Assembly: GCA_008704415.1 (NCBI GenBank)
Contig: VXIS01000076.1
Coordinates: 62,001-126,000 of the forward strand
Source of the DNA: Sphaerosporella brunnea
Taxonomy: Eukaryota; Ascomycota; Pezizomycetes; Pezizales; Pyronemataceae
DNA length: 64,000 nt
Reading direction: 5' to 3'
Shown here piece after piece: positions 30,536 through 41,633 of this stretch; positions within the stretch are counted from its first letter, which is position 1; the number at the start of each line of letters is the position of its first letter. The notes under the pieces were generated by a model, which was given only the letters and a program-made list of their open reading frames with translations, was not told the DNA's origin and made no database searches. The position numbers were made by a program, and so were the translations under genes.

Positions 30536-31471
30536 TACGGAGAGTTGTATCGCTCCAGGAGAAGGGGGTTACATACGCAATCGCTGATTTACTGGCCGCA
30601 CGCCGTTGAAATCGCGTGCTGTATAGAGTCTGTATACGAGTGCTGCATAGATTCTGTATAGACTGCAGTATAGACCCTGTATAAAGGCTTGTATAACGCA
30701 AGTGGCCTCGTTCTATACAGCGCGGTGTATAGTCTAGATGGTTTATACAGGGGCGTGTACCACAGGGGTAGGCTGAGGTTCAGACCGTACAAGGACTAAA
30801 ACATACGGTCCAGGTGGACGAGCAGATGAACACTTATTGTAGCAGATATCCCGGGTGCGTGATTGGCCATTAAAACACCGTTATTGCGGATCCTCGAGTG
30901 AACGCACGAAGGGGCTGAGTCGATTGCCTCGATGGGATCACCCCGGGGGAATGCATCAGCGTCCGCGCTTTTCAATGCCATCCAATCCGTACTCCTGAGA
31001 AGCACGCATTGTTACATTCCCAGCCGGGCAGGGCACGAAATGAGAGTACAGCAGCACAATGGATTTCTCAAGTCTTTGGTTTCGTTAGCTGTTGATCGCT
31101 CAAGCACCGTCGCATCATGGCTTCATTGTTCTGTTCCCTAAAGAGGTCATTTCGGCTTTTCCTGGAGACAAGGCATGTTCGGTAGGAAATATCCCTGAGA
31201 AACGCCGGTTGTGGCTTCCATCAGTCATAACGCGCGTGGTAGAAAGGTATTTTATATAAGAAGACAAAAAGGCTTCATCGACAGCAGGAGAGAGCGGAAG
31301 CCGTCATGAAACCTCCACCAAAACCACATCCACGATATCTTCCAAGTCCTTCAAAAGCTCGTGTTTCATCGAAATCTTGTTGTGTGGAAGTCAATCCATT
31401 CTATCACCCGATATCGAAAACGCGGCACCCCAGCGAATGACACTTCGGTTTATAGCCCCTCGAGGTCCCAG

Positions 31472-32565
31472 TCATTGAGGCTGACTGGTAATGAGAACCG
31501 CATGATGGCCGGTCTTCTCATCGTGGCCTAGGTATCTATTCACGTTTGTTCCGCAGCTGACCGCTTTACTGGACTCACTCTTGACAACAATACCGGACCC
31601 TGGTTCCAGCTTTAAGCTGTAGCAAGAGGACTGCTCTGGCCTTAAATAATGTTGACGATCCCGGGAGGCACGCAGCAGTTCCCTACTAGTGCATTTTTGC
31701 AAAATATTCACCGTCCGCTGTGCGGTATTGTCTTCCATCTGCTGCCGTCGCCGGCGTCCCCAGGCTCATGGAGCGGTCAATCATAATGCAGCGACAGAGT
31801 ACCTCCACGTGATTGCACTGACTGGGAAGGTATGAAGCAACACAATAATGTTTTAGCCATGGGTCTGTGCAAATGAATTGGACGTAGAGGCGTGAGCGTA
31901 GGGGTACTGTTCACGCGGTAAGTAAATCGACTGTGATTAGGCCTAATGGTAAAGGTAGAACGCAACATGCCACCCAGAATGCCTAGCCCTGTTTCCAGAT
32001 ATCTCACCTCCTTCTCCAACTGTTTACCGCCTCCATGTTCCCAATCTGGCTGGTTACGCTACAACATACTCACTGCCTTATGACGCAGTACGCAATCCCC
32101 AAACACCAAACTCCAAACTTCATCTTCTCTGGCTGTTCGACCCAACTTCACTGCATGTAACCCTTTGCCAGCAAATAACCACATCAGATCCCGGTGCGGG
32201 ATGTAGTCGTCCTTGAAAGCAAAAAATACGGAGGAGGCGCAGTCAGGCATGATGGCTTGTATTGTGGACTGGAGCAGGACTTGCTGCGCAGCGTCCGTCC
32301 ACAACCCATCATCAACGAGTGGCCTTTGCCTGTGCAAATACGAAGCACAAAAACCGTTTCCGCAACCCAGCCGGGCAGGCCTCCATGGAGCCGGATGAAT
32401 ACCCGGCAGTGCTCGGCGAATCCATGAGACGCCTACAGACGCTGATAGGTCCCACAGTACACAGGAGACGGTAGCAGGGAGTACTGGTGTCGCACACCAG
32501 GCAAGCCGACTCGAGCCAAACGCTCTAGCCTCGATATTGAGCTGGATTGAAACTGAATTTTTCAA
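31472..32565 (-). CDS. Spliced hypothetical gene, 5' end fused to a MITE relic
   Basis: Exon 1 (32565-32074) includes DGLWTDAAQQVLLQSTIQAI, FFAFKDDYIPHRDLMWLFAG and VWSLVFGDCVLRHKA, then a GTGAGT donor. A 54-bp intron (32020-32073) ending AACAG joins in phase 0 to exon 2 (LEKEVRYLETGLGILGGMLR). A second donor (GTACTC at 31802) with TTGAC and CAG (intron 31739-31802) leads to a third open segment (31738-31472), whose best frame does not match the phase. The first codons (32565 to about 32510) lie in CTCGAG-rich sequence resembling the hAT MITE at 39.87 kb, so the original start was probably replaced. Family not recognised. Confidence 0.5.
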
Positions 32566-32640
32566 AGCTCAAGCTTGCTCGAACAAAATCAGTTTGGCCG
32601 CGAGCAGAGCTGGAGTTCGGTCATAGAATTTTGTCACTCC
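32490..32640 (-). mobile_element. CTCGAG-type MITE remnant
   Basis: AAGCCGACTCGAGCCAAACG...GCTCAAGCTTGCTCGAAC resembles the subterminal repeats of the 39870-40116 element. No terminal repeats or duplication are visible. Confidence 0.35.
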
Positions 32641-32689
32641 GCTCGCAGACCGCTGCTGGGTCCAGCAATGGACACCTTCCTATTACCCG

Positions 32690-32793
32690 GTCTCAGTCAT
32701 TGGTTGTGCACGGTATTAATTGCGAGTGATTAGTTGTGTAGAGAATCTCGGTGAGATGACAGGCGAGTCTTTGGTTGTGCACGGTATTACATG
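32690..32793 (+). repeat. CATGTAAT minisatellite, array B (left part)
   Basis: Inverted relative to array A: CATTGGTTGTGCACGGTATTA and ATCTCGGTGAGATGACAGGCGAGTC. It ends with ATTACATG, the left copy of the hAT copy B target duplication. Confidence 0.75.
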
Positions 32794-33913
32794 TAGGGAT
32801 GGACAAAATACCACCGGATGCGAACGAGACTGTAGCAAACCTATCTCTACGTATCGATCGGTTTCCGATACTCTGCCGGTGATGCAGTGCGGCTCCATAA
32901 TGCCTCGTAAACCAAACAAAGACCTGATCAGCTGCGTTTCACCATTGATGCGATGCAGAACACGCTCAGTGTTCCAATGTAATTCAAGTTAATACTGTCA
33001 GTGTGCGCTCAGGCTAACGAGTAAGACGTAGCGGTATGAGTGCACTTACTGCGCTCAAAACGGTGAGAAAAGTACCGCCCGGCAACTTCAGCAATTGAAA
33101 GAGTGTACAATACTTGCGGCAGCTGCAAGATATTGAATGCGAGGTGGAGCGGGTCGCCAGCGGGACCAAGACTTGAGCAGCGTCATTCTCGGCAACTGCC
33201 TGGGGTTGCTGCCGAGTCGTTGATCCGCCTCCCCACAGAAGCAATTTCCAAAGGGAATCACGATGCAGCGATGTCTGTGATGATGATTTTCGAGACATGC
33301 AGGGACCTTTTGTTCCTGAGAATCACATTTGGAAATTGAAGAACTCGTGTATCCAGTTCTGGAAATAGATGATGGACATAATTCCAAAGCTGAGCCGGCT
33401 GGCTTTGCGTATCTTCCACACTCCGGGTATGCTTCACCCTCTCTCTATCACCCACTAGCACTGATGTCCCGGAGTTTCCAGGAAATTCAGTTCCCTCTGA
33501 GCGTTCCTTCTCCATCAGGAACCTCATCCATGATACTAAACGCAATCGCCTTTCCCCTCAAGCTTTCTTCATACACATCAACCGCTGGACCGCCAGGCTG
33601 TAGGCGATGCTAACTTCATAAACTGGCATAAATGCGATGACGATACAATGTTGGAGGAGGAGTTATTGTGGCTTGAAAGGTTTGAGAACGGTGTTGTCTT
33701 TTCAACGGACTGGGTTCAGCGGGTCCCGCCGCGGTAATCTCGAGTATTTTATGCGTTCGTGAGGTGTCTAATTATTGTACCGGGCCTGCGCTGTAGAATT
33801 CCGATCATGACTTCAGTCCGCGGCTTGCCCAGAAGTATATGATACGTATCAAACAATCGCCTGTTGTAGGCTACCCTACGCTACCGTAGCGGTTCGAAAC
33901 TTGTCCATCCCTA
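32794..33913 (+). mobile_element. hAT element, copy B, with perfect 8-bp target duplication
   Basis: TAGGGATGGACAAAAT at the left and its inverse (CTTGTCCATCCCTA) at the right, 1120 bp, flanked by identical ATTACATG octamers (32786-32793 and 33914-33921). It is internally deleted but related at both ends to copy A. On the plus strand it keeps a hAT C-terminal stretch, NSVPSERSFSIRNLIHD followed by RNRLSP, at about 33485-33560. It is non-autonomous. Confidence 0.9.
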
Positions 33914-34083
33914 ATTACATGCGAGTGATTGGTTGTGTCTGCAGCCTCGGTGAGATACCAAGAGAGTCATTGGTTGTGCACGGTATTACATGAGAGTGAT
34001 TGGTTGTGTAGGGAATCTCGGTGAGATGACATGCGAGTCATTGGTTCTGCACGGTATTACATGTGCGTCATTTGTTGTGTAAA
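33914..34083 (+). repeat. CATGTAAT minisatellite, array B (right part)
   Basis: Continues array B after the hAT insertion: ATTACATGCGAGTGATTGGTTGTG..., GTGCACGGTATTACATGAGA and GGAATCTCGGTGAGATGACA. Confidence 0.8.
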
Positions 34084-34299
34084 CCTACCGCGCTCCGACA
34101 CCGGAACTCCAACTCCCATCCTAGTGCGACCTTTCTCCGTCCCGGACTGGCGGCGATATTGGGTAATATAGTGTGGAGACCACAGACCGAGGACGGTCAG
34201 ATGATGAGATGGGTGCGGATTAGGCTGTGAAAGATACTCTGGACTGAGGTTTCGGTCTGACAGCTCTATTTCACTGACATAACCAGCGGGAGATAGTAT

Positions 34300-36715
34300 A
34301 TGTCAGTGAGCTCGTTTCATAACTGCGCCGCTACTGAAATGGATTACCTCCAGGTGATTGTATGCAGTGGGATCGAGCTAGACTTGAGCTTGTTGAGTTT
34401 AGGTGAGATAACTCCGCTTAATGTCGCAGCTGTCTGCATTCAACTGTCGGGATCGTGTGCATCACCAGGCCATGCCCGCATCCCGGAACGCCAGCCTGAC
34501 AAGGCAGCATGCTCATGCCGTTGTTTGGCACCGCGGGTCCTACCACACTCAATGTGGGATGCGGCAACTGTGCTTACACCGCAGGCGATCGTGGTCTACG
34601 ATGATCATTGCGAGCAGCAGAGACTGGCCACTGGATACTGAGCTGCCTGAAACTGTGTGGCGACATTTTCCACTTGGGGTATCGGATGCTGTGGATCCTG
34701 ATCAACGGCCGTTGATTGCGAGAGACTGGGATGCAGACGGGAGCCGAAGCGAGGCGGCCGACGTTGGAATGACGAAACTCGGGATTCGATGGGGATGCAA
34801 TCCCCCCCAACCTTGTCCATGGTCTCGTGATACATGTGTTGATGCAGACAACACAGCGGTAAGGATTTCAAACCATTCCACGACAGCGGTGGTTAGAGTT
34901 CCCGCTATGGGCATGTTACACCGGGGACTCAGATTTGGTTACCGAACTGGAATCCGGGATCTCCTGTGCAACCGCCTATGCGGACGCGTGCACGTCGCCA
35001 ATCCACCGGTTGTCTTCACGAAACGGTGATCATGGCGATCACAAGCGTGGAGGTTACGGACAATCGCAGTGTTCTACTGACAACCGGAATCGAACCACCA
35101 CACGTGGTCCGATAAACTACTTTAATGCGAAAGGGGGCGCCCCCTACCGTCACTGCCTACCGGTCCGGCCAAGGGAAATCCCGGCTGAGATTGCTGAACC
35201 ATTAACGGTGGTGTGCAGCAATCCGAACAGGCGTCTGGGCGTCTGCGGGGCCTCTCACACCGCTTCAGCATGTTGGTTTCCTGATATACTGTCGTGTACT
35301 GCTTCTGGCACCCAGCAGCCCTGTGCTTGTGTACCGGCGGCACCGGGGAATACCTAGGCTGAACAGGGATAGGCAGCTTCTCGTTTGCGGTGATGGCAAC
35401 GGATTCCCGTGACCGCACACTCTAGAATTGGCACAAGCCCGCAGAACAATAACTGAAGCTCCAGAATCTACTGCCGGTGCGGTACGATTGTACATCACAA
35501 GCAATGAGAAGGCGGAAACCCACGATGTTGATTCTGATGTTGTCAATGATGTTAGACACACCGAAAACCGCCTAAAGTCGATGCAATTTGTATACCCGAT
35601 GGTGGTATTTAGTGTAGAGCTATAACCCGACAAACTCAGTGGCGACAATGATTTTGAGTGCGGTCAGGCTTGTTACATCCCGTTCGGCATGCGGGCAGGA
35701 TTGCCTGCAACCGCAGCCAAACAAGACTTCAATCTTCAGGGTTACTTGAGGCTGAATATTGTGCAGTGTGAACGCTGCGTTTTCAGGGGTAGCATCGCCG
35801 GACATGAGAGCGATACTGCTGTTGGTTTTCAAATCAGGAGGGGCCTGGTCTATCCGTGGAGTTTTGAGTTTGGGTTTTGGTTTACCTCGGTTTTCTATAA
35901 TTCCACCAGTAGACATAGGACTCACGGAAGAGCCGAAATTGGGCACATGCTGGCTGCTGTGGACAAGCAATGTTGCCTTCAATTATTGCGCGTGCAACGC
36001 CGAGGACGCCCAACGTGTCACAGCAAGCAAGCAAAACGTCTCGAACGCAGCATCAGAGCAAGCATTGAATCTGCGATGCCCAAGGCGCTGGAATGGAAGG
36101 TGCCAGCAGCAGGCCGCGGTACACACAAAACTTGCCGTGGCTTGGTGAGACCAACCACTCAGTCACAGTTCGACAATGGGTGTGACTCATTGGAACTCCG
36201 AACAAATTGGCGTCGCCGTAGCATGCACGCTCCAGTATATTGTCCACCAACGCCCGCCAGCTGGTGGTTGCAGGAGAAATTCGACATCTCCGTGATCGAA
36301 ATATCAATATTACGACCAGAACGCGGTCTGTTGTTGATTATTCTGTATGATTGTCCTCACGGAACCGCACCCCATCGCCTGTACAATAGGCCAACGTTCA
36401 ACGGGACCAATTCCACCCACAAGTACAGGATGTCCATCGCGTACCTGCGGCCCTGGAAGAAATGATACCCACTGCCTCCCGGACACACTCAGCACCGCAG
36501 CACTTTACATGTCCCGAGGGATCGCTGTGGCAGGAGACACAGCATGCGGATGTGTGGATATTATGCCTGGTGACTGCGTGGCGGTGGGTGGCACCGCAAG
36601 ACGTGATGGTATTCAACCCATGATCTCAAACGGCGAGTCTTCTTCCGGAACCCCCAATGTTGTGTGTCATGGTGCGGGTAGATATAGACATAGTTTTCGC
36701 ACGGATATATAAGTC
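34300..36715 (+). other. Region of several coding-like open frames, unresolved
   Basis: Plus-strand frames at 34300-34641, about 34640-35029, 35100-35357, 35428-35625 (TITEAPESTAGAVRLYITSN) and 36347-36712 (SRGIAVAGDTACGCVDIMPG) have protein-like composition. The minus strand at 35982-35620 is also persuasive (ALMSGDATPENAAFTLHNIQ). I could not find consistent splice phases linking them, so they may be exons of a multi-intron gene, two convergent genes, or decayed sequence. The last frame is Cys- and Gly-rich, as in a secreted protein, but no signal peptide was found. No family assigned. Confidence 0.3.
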
Positions 36716-36749
36716 AGAAACTAAGCAGCGGACAGCTAGCGGTCACAGG

Positions 36750-37330
36750 GTACGATGTGGTGGGGACCAAAGTTCACAGCGAATGCTGGGGCCAGGTGGA
36801 GTTTGACCCCAATAATCAATTTATTGCCCATCTGCGCCTGGCTGTCGCTGTGAGAACCACCGGTGACTGGTATAGATCTGCGCTCTGTACTCCTCGTTTC
36901 CAAAGGTCGCGCCTTCCCTATATGCATTGATAATACGCTACGTTCGTCGCCAGTACTTGAAAATAAGCGATGGCTTCGCAGACTCCAGAGTTTCAGGGAC
37001 CGCCTCCATGAGACCTGTTAGCTACGGTTGCATTACTGATGAAGGGTTCAATACTGGGCATAGTGCTGGCATGCGCCCCAGTAATATTCTATCCAGTTAT
37101 GTGCACAGTGGAACTTAGGATAGAGCATTGCTAGGTGTCCCGCATTCTCGACACTCTCCTCAATCCGACTGCGCTGACCTTTAAGTTCAGGCCGCGCCCA
37201 GAGATTCACTGCCACCGATAGACTTGGCATCGCCGAGACAACTGCGTTTCCGAGTCCAAGATGCGCTGATGGCGCCCGCTTGTCGTGATTGTACCTTTCT
37301 TTTGTTCGGCCTACCAATCGTTTTCAAGTA
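36750..37330 (-). pseudogene. Damaged second copy of the transposase-derived gene
   Basis: The minus strand carries GRPNKRKVQSRQAGAISAS, then a deletion joining the Ser/Gly/Leu repeat directly to LKGQRSRIEESVENAGHLAM, and PKFHCAHNWIEYYWGAC. The CELN of the 12.47-kb copy has become CAHN. An in-frame stop follows in the tail, and the last block (YREGATFGNEEYR) lacks the normal stop. It is inactive, but it confirms that the unit is repeated. Confidence 0.7.
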
Positions 37331-38031
37331 GTTTTTTGCTTGCACATACATCAAGGAAAGAAACATGAACGCGAGATACAGATTCAACAACCTGAAGAAC
37401 CCTCAGCCACCCCTTCATCTCCGCCGTCCGCTGTTCCACGTCACTCAGCATACACTCAACCTGATGCATTTAAGAACCCGCGCCATATACCAGATTTTCC
37501 CTCGCCCAGGACCTGAGTCATTCTATGGTTTCGATAACATCGTCTTCCACATAACCCCGCTGATCCGTAATCGTGTATCGATCCCTGGGAGTTGTTACTG
37601 ATGCTTTCATCCACATCAACTTCAAAGGAGACTCTCACCCGCTGAACACACGTTCTGCTTTAGCAGATATCGCTGAAATTGCATTAAGCGTTTTGTGTGA
37701 GCCAAACGTCAGCAGTTCCGCTCCGTTTTATTGCAACTCTCGTCCTGATTGCTGTTTTTGGGGTGGATCGACCAGTCTTTTGATTGCAATCGACACTGTA
37801 GCTGCGGCGGAACGAGCACCGAACAAATACCGCTTTTAGTGTCCCCGCGCTCGGCACAATGACCGAGCCGACCATCATTCAGGATACTGGTCACTAACCG
37901 GCACCTCTCCGATATCCAGGTTTTTCCTATGCCGCCCCGAACCTGTCAGGCTTGCCACATCACTGGCCCAACGTGACCTATTCCGTGGGCCCCATTTGAC
38001 CTGGCGGCCGGCCGGACTGATGACTGCTCTG
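37328..38031 (-). mobile_element. hAT MITE (CAGGGC family), copy 3, truncated
   Basis: Minus orientation: the right end reads GGCCGGCCGGACTGATGACTGCTCTG, the inverse of a CAGAGCAGTCATCAGTCCGG terminus. It shares the AAGAAACATGAACG.GAGATACAGATTCAACA block and the CCCGCGCTCGGCACAATGACCG block with the other copies. The left side is joined directly to the damaged transposase-derived gene without its terminal repeat. Confidence 0.7.
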
Positions 38032-38617
38032 GTGGAAATATGAGTTTTGATTCGCCAAAACTGGATGTCAAGGTTAGGAAAAGAATGCCGCCCAAAGCGT
38101 AGACGGCGGATTGAGCGGGTTCCCAACATGGGAGCATGCCGGCAAGGAGTGTTTTGTTCGCTTTTATTGGATATCTGGGATACTCATATCATTTTTTCAG
38201 TTACATGTGCGCTATATTGAGCAGTTCTTTACCAACCACTGTAACTTCTCTTTGCTCTTTCGATTCAAGGTAACGATACATTTTTTTTTGATTTGATCGA
38301 CAAATTATTTTATTTTGCAGATTAATTTTAACGGCATATGTCCAGCATACCACCTCGAAACCTGCGAAAAGAGCAGGATACCACCGAATTTTTGAGTTGT
38401 CCAGGATACCACAACATGAGCGAGCGATCACCCATTCCGTCCGTAAACGTCAAACCCGCGTTGAATGTAGAACCTCTCCAACCAACCGCCGGACGTACTA
38501 CCCTCATTGCCTTGCAACGACACCCCTCCCCCCCCCAGCACCTTCGCTACTTCTGCTACTTCCATCACCCACGCGTCGGCAATTTACCCGTTAAGATGGC
38601 AACAGTGGTATCAGGGA

Positions 38618-38677
38618 TTGCACTGTCATGCTCAGATGTGCAGCGGGTTTGAACCCTTCTGAGCCATGACAGTGCAA
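38618..38677. repeat. Inverted repeat able to form a hairpin
   Basis: ATTGCACTGTCATGCTCAG (38618) faces CTGAGCCATGACAGTGCAA (ending 38677), about 18-bp arms with one bulge around a 22-nt loop. It could be a palindromic remnant of an element end. Nothing else convincing was seen at 38.05-38.75 kb. Confidence 0.5.
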
Positions 38678-39179
38678 CGCAAAGTGCTGCTGGAGGAAGA
38701 AGTGGAGTTATTCAGCACACCTTTCAGGAACTTGAAGGCGAGAATCCACGCTTGGGGGCTGCAGTCGCAGGATTTGGAGTGCGCGAACCCCCCCTCCCAT
38801 TCTCAATATTCTTGACGCTTTATCGAGGGGGGGGGGGGGGGTGGCGGGGCCAAGGAAATGAACCCTCCCTTTTCACGCGGTTGGAATCAGCTCAGCTCAG
38901 AAAACGTTGGGCATATCTTCTTCGAAGGCCCACTGGGAACGGGCTACTTACTCCGCAAACCTTGTGACTGTGCGAGGCGCGCAGGTCTCCCACCAGATCC
39001 ACCACAAAGCGCCAGTTTTCTTGTACATAGAGTGGAGAAACGTAACTTGTACTTGCTACATACAGGTTTCAAGAACGTCAAGTGCCTTTTGTGGACGTGC
39101 GGTCTCAACCATGCACCGCTTGAGTTTAGCTCCCCCGGGGATTTTATTTTCTGCCTTCATATCTGCGCTACGTCTTTTA

Positions 39180-39454
39180 GCTGTTGTCGCGGTGTTTCCC
39201 GTAGCACGGACTCCATTGCCGGCCCAGATAATTGGTCAGACGCAGATACAGAGTCAGATTCTTTTTCCGGCTTGAGTGATGACCCCTGCGAACCACCACC
39301 ACCACTCGGAAAAATACTTCGTGGACGTCCAAAGAGGAAGCCCATGCGCAAGTATGAAGCGCATAGACAAGGGAAACAAGCGGGTGAGAGAGAGGGGGTC
39401 GAGATGAAGTTCTTGGCCGCGCTGCGGGGTTTGTGGCGGCACGGACGGCCATAA
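39180..39454 (+). CDS. Acidic and AT-hook exon-like frame
   Basis: The last part of an open frame (upstream to 38858) reads DNWSDADTESDSFSGLSDDP, then PPPPLGKILRGRPKRKPMRK, an acidic patch followed by an AT-hook (GRPKRKP). A GTGAGA site follows GKQA near 39384 and may be a donor, so the frame beyond it may be intron. AT-hook N-termini occur in fungal transposase and chromatin proteins; there is no downstream exon I can assign. The upstream frame crosses a G15 run (38828-38842) and is doubtful. Confidence 0.35.
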
Positions 39455-39869
39455 TGCGCGTACATGTGTCCGCCCACATATGTAGAGTACGTAGCTAACA
39501 ATAGAAATCACCGTGATCAGAGCGTTACCGTACTTTACGCTCTCGTTATGTAGTGGTATTGTGGACAACTCAAACATTCGGTGGTATGCTGCTCTTTTTC
39601 AAAGGTTTCGGGGTCGTATGCTGGACATATGTCGTAATTTCAAATTATAGATCTTGATTAATTCCTTTTAGGATTCTTTTGAGTGATACACACATATATT
39701 GCTGTCAAAGCCCTATAATTTTAAATCACCATTATTACGTTTTAATGTCTCGTGAGGTTTGTGTAGTGTCTGGTGAGTTGTGGACGTTTGTAATAAAGGG
39801 TGAGCGTATAGGTGCGGATCCAGCAAGACGTTGAAAGGTTGACGATTGTGATTTAGAACACTCCTCAGT

Positions 39870-40116
39870 TATGATGGGCACGAGCCCGCTCGAATCAATC
39901 CTCCAAGGCCAGCTCAAGCTGTCTCGGCTCGTTGAGGTGGAGGCACGGGCTCGCGTCCGAGCCTTGGGTGTCGGCTCGAATCAATTCTCCAAGGCCAGCT
40001 CGAGCCTTGGATTTCAGCTCGAGCCAGCTCGGCTCGTAGAGGACGAAGGCTCGGCTCTGCTCGGCTCAGCAGCTCGAGCTTCTGGCTCGAGCTGGCTCGG
40101 CTCGTGTCCATCACTA
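39870..40116. mobile_element. 247-bp hAT-type MITE built of CTCGAGC repeats
   Basis: Terminal repeats TATGATGGGCACGAGCC (left) and TAGTGATGGACACGAGCC (inverse of right) are flanked by TCCTCAGT (39862-39869) and TCCTTAGT (40117-40124), 7 of 8 matching. The interior is dominated by GGCTCGAGCC/AGCTCGGCTCG motifs in both orientations, as in hAT subterminal transposase-binding repeats. Another end of this family is at 54337. Confidence 0.75.
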
Positions 40117-40241
40117 TCCTTAGTCAATAATGAATGTTTCATTCTTGTTGTCAACCACCACAGGGATATAGTTCACAAGCACAACATTAGGGCTGGTACT
40201 GCCGTGGACAACGATGGCAATTTTAACAGCCTCAGGCAGTG

Positions 40242-40748
40242 TTAAAGGTACATTCCCTGTTTGGCAACGACAAGCAGCACCTCCACCTCGACATGAAGAT
40301 CATTCGTGACCGAATATGATAGGCAGAAGTTGCTAGTGCCAGTAGTCAGGTATAGATTTGGGTAAGAATGTCTGGACAGGTCAAAGACAGGGAAGCCAGA
40401 ATCGACAGGAATACTTAAGCTAAACAGGGGGCGCTTTCTGATCAAAAAGTCAATCTTCAAAGCTTGCTGCAGAGCATCCGCAATTGAACCATGTTGTTAC
40501 CAAGGAGGATGCTGCCTGACAGTTGTATAAGCGTCCTCGTCATCCTGACAAGCAGGATGCTGGTCAGCTTGCAAATCGCCTTCTTGCACGAAAACAACAA
40601 AAATCGCATTGTTCAACATAAGATCCAACAAAATAGCAACAATATCAGTAAGGGTAACAGAAAACCAAGCTCCAAACCTCTCGTTACCTGATTCAACTTT
40701 AGGGCTGGATTCTAGTTTCGAACTATGTATAATAATACCCGCTGCATG
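40242..40748 (-). pseudogene. AT-rich unknown protein frame with one internal TAA
   Basis: A single minus-strand frame of 169 codons is interrupted only by a TAA at 40499-40497. Before it the sequence reads ...NERFGAWFSVTLTDIVAILL...; after it SIADALQQALKIDFLIRKRP, then SIPVDSGFPVFDLSRHSYPN and ...LHVEVEVLLVVAKQGMYL. The residue pattern is strongly coding-like. The surrounding 40.1-41.1 kb is distinctly AT-rich compared with its neighbours. I recognise no family. It could be a recently inactivated gene, a gene with an unrecognised intron, or an exogenous insertion. Confidence 0.45.
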
Positions 40749-41216
40749 CTATGTTGGTAAAGAGTGTCAACGATATGGCTGTAGAAGCCAACAAAGCATA
40801 GCGTGGGCCAGTAAACACTCAACAAGCACATTTCTTTCGAGTACAGAAGGAAGTCCAAAACAAAACATAAAAAATACCATCCGCAAACTCCGATGAAATG
40901 ACATCAGATAAAACCTTTCATATAGAGTGAAACAACAATTGAAAGCAGAAGTATTGAATTGGATGAAAAAAACCTAACATTTAAGCAGTGTTCACAACAG
41001 AAAGTGTAAAGAAGAAATCACATTTTCACTTCAACAGCCAATGAAAATGATTAAATTTATGGATTGCACCTCAATCCAAATAACAGCGTTGGAATAAGTC
41101 AAATCCGGATTTCACCTGACCTTCAGAATGCTTTCATACCCGTGTTCCGCATCGGTATACCCGTGTTGTTTGTGGGGTAACACAATACCTCAAGTTACAG
41201 CCTTATGTCTCCAACC

Positions 41217-41633
41217 CTAAGATATAAAACAAGCATAAATGGTGTAGTGACTGTTGTGTGATTGTATCGCACAGTGAGTAGCTGCAACGTGCTGCTGACT
41301 CCACGTGTGTACCAAGTCAGGAGTCTGATAGCAGGACGAAACGGAAATGTTGCTGACCCGGGAATCACATTTAGTTATTCGGAAAGGCTGCGAGGAATAG
41401 CCAAGTGTCTTTTTAGTGCGGATGGGGGGAATCATCTGCCTTCGGCACGCAGGAAGGCCTTGAATGTTGCCATGGGACCCTGCTTGCAAGATCAACGTCT
41501 GAAAAGCCTGTAGCTGCAAATGTGAAACAGGAGAAACCAATTCTACCCGGTTATGCCTCCATTCTCTCCTCGGCAAGAGCAACACCGGCATACACCAACC
41601 GCAGTTTCGATTAAGCTGTTGACTACAGTCCAA
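41217..41633 (-). CDS. Hypothetical open frame, strand uncertain
   Basis: A 138-codon minus-strand frame ending at 41217 competes with a plus-strand frame at 41262-41513 (PGITFSYSERLRGIAKCLFS). Both look coding-like; no promoter or splice signal decides between them. Confidence 0.2.
   Translation of the reverse strand: MDCSQQLNRNCGWCMPVLLLPRREWRHNRVELVSPVSHLQLQAFQTLILQAGSHGNIQGLPACRRQMIPPIRTKKTLGYSSQPFRITKCDSRVSNISVSSCYQTPDLVHTWSQQHVAATHCAIQSHNSHYTIYACFIS

Noticed and set aside
39871..40245. 124-codon plus-strand ORF
   Set aside because: It runs through the CTCGAG-rich MITE and is open only because of that composition.
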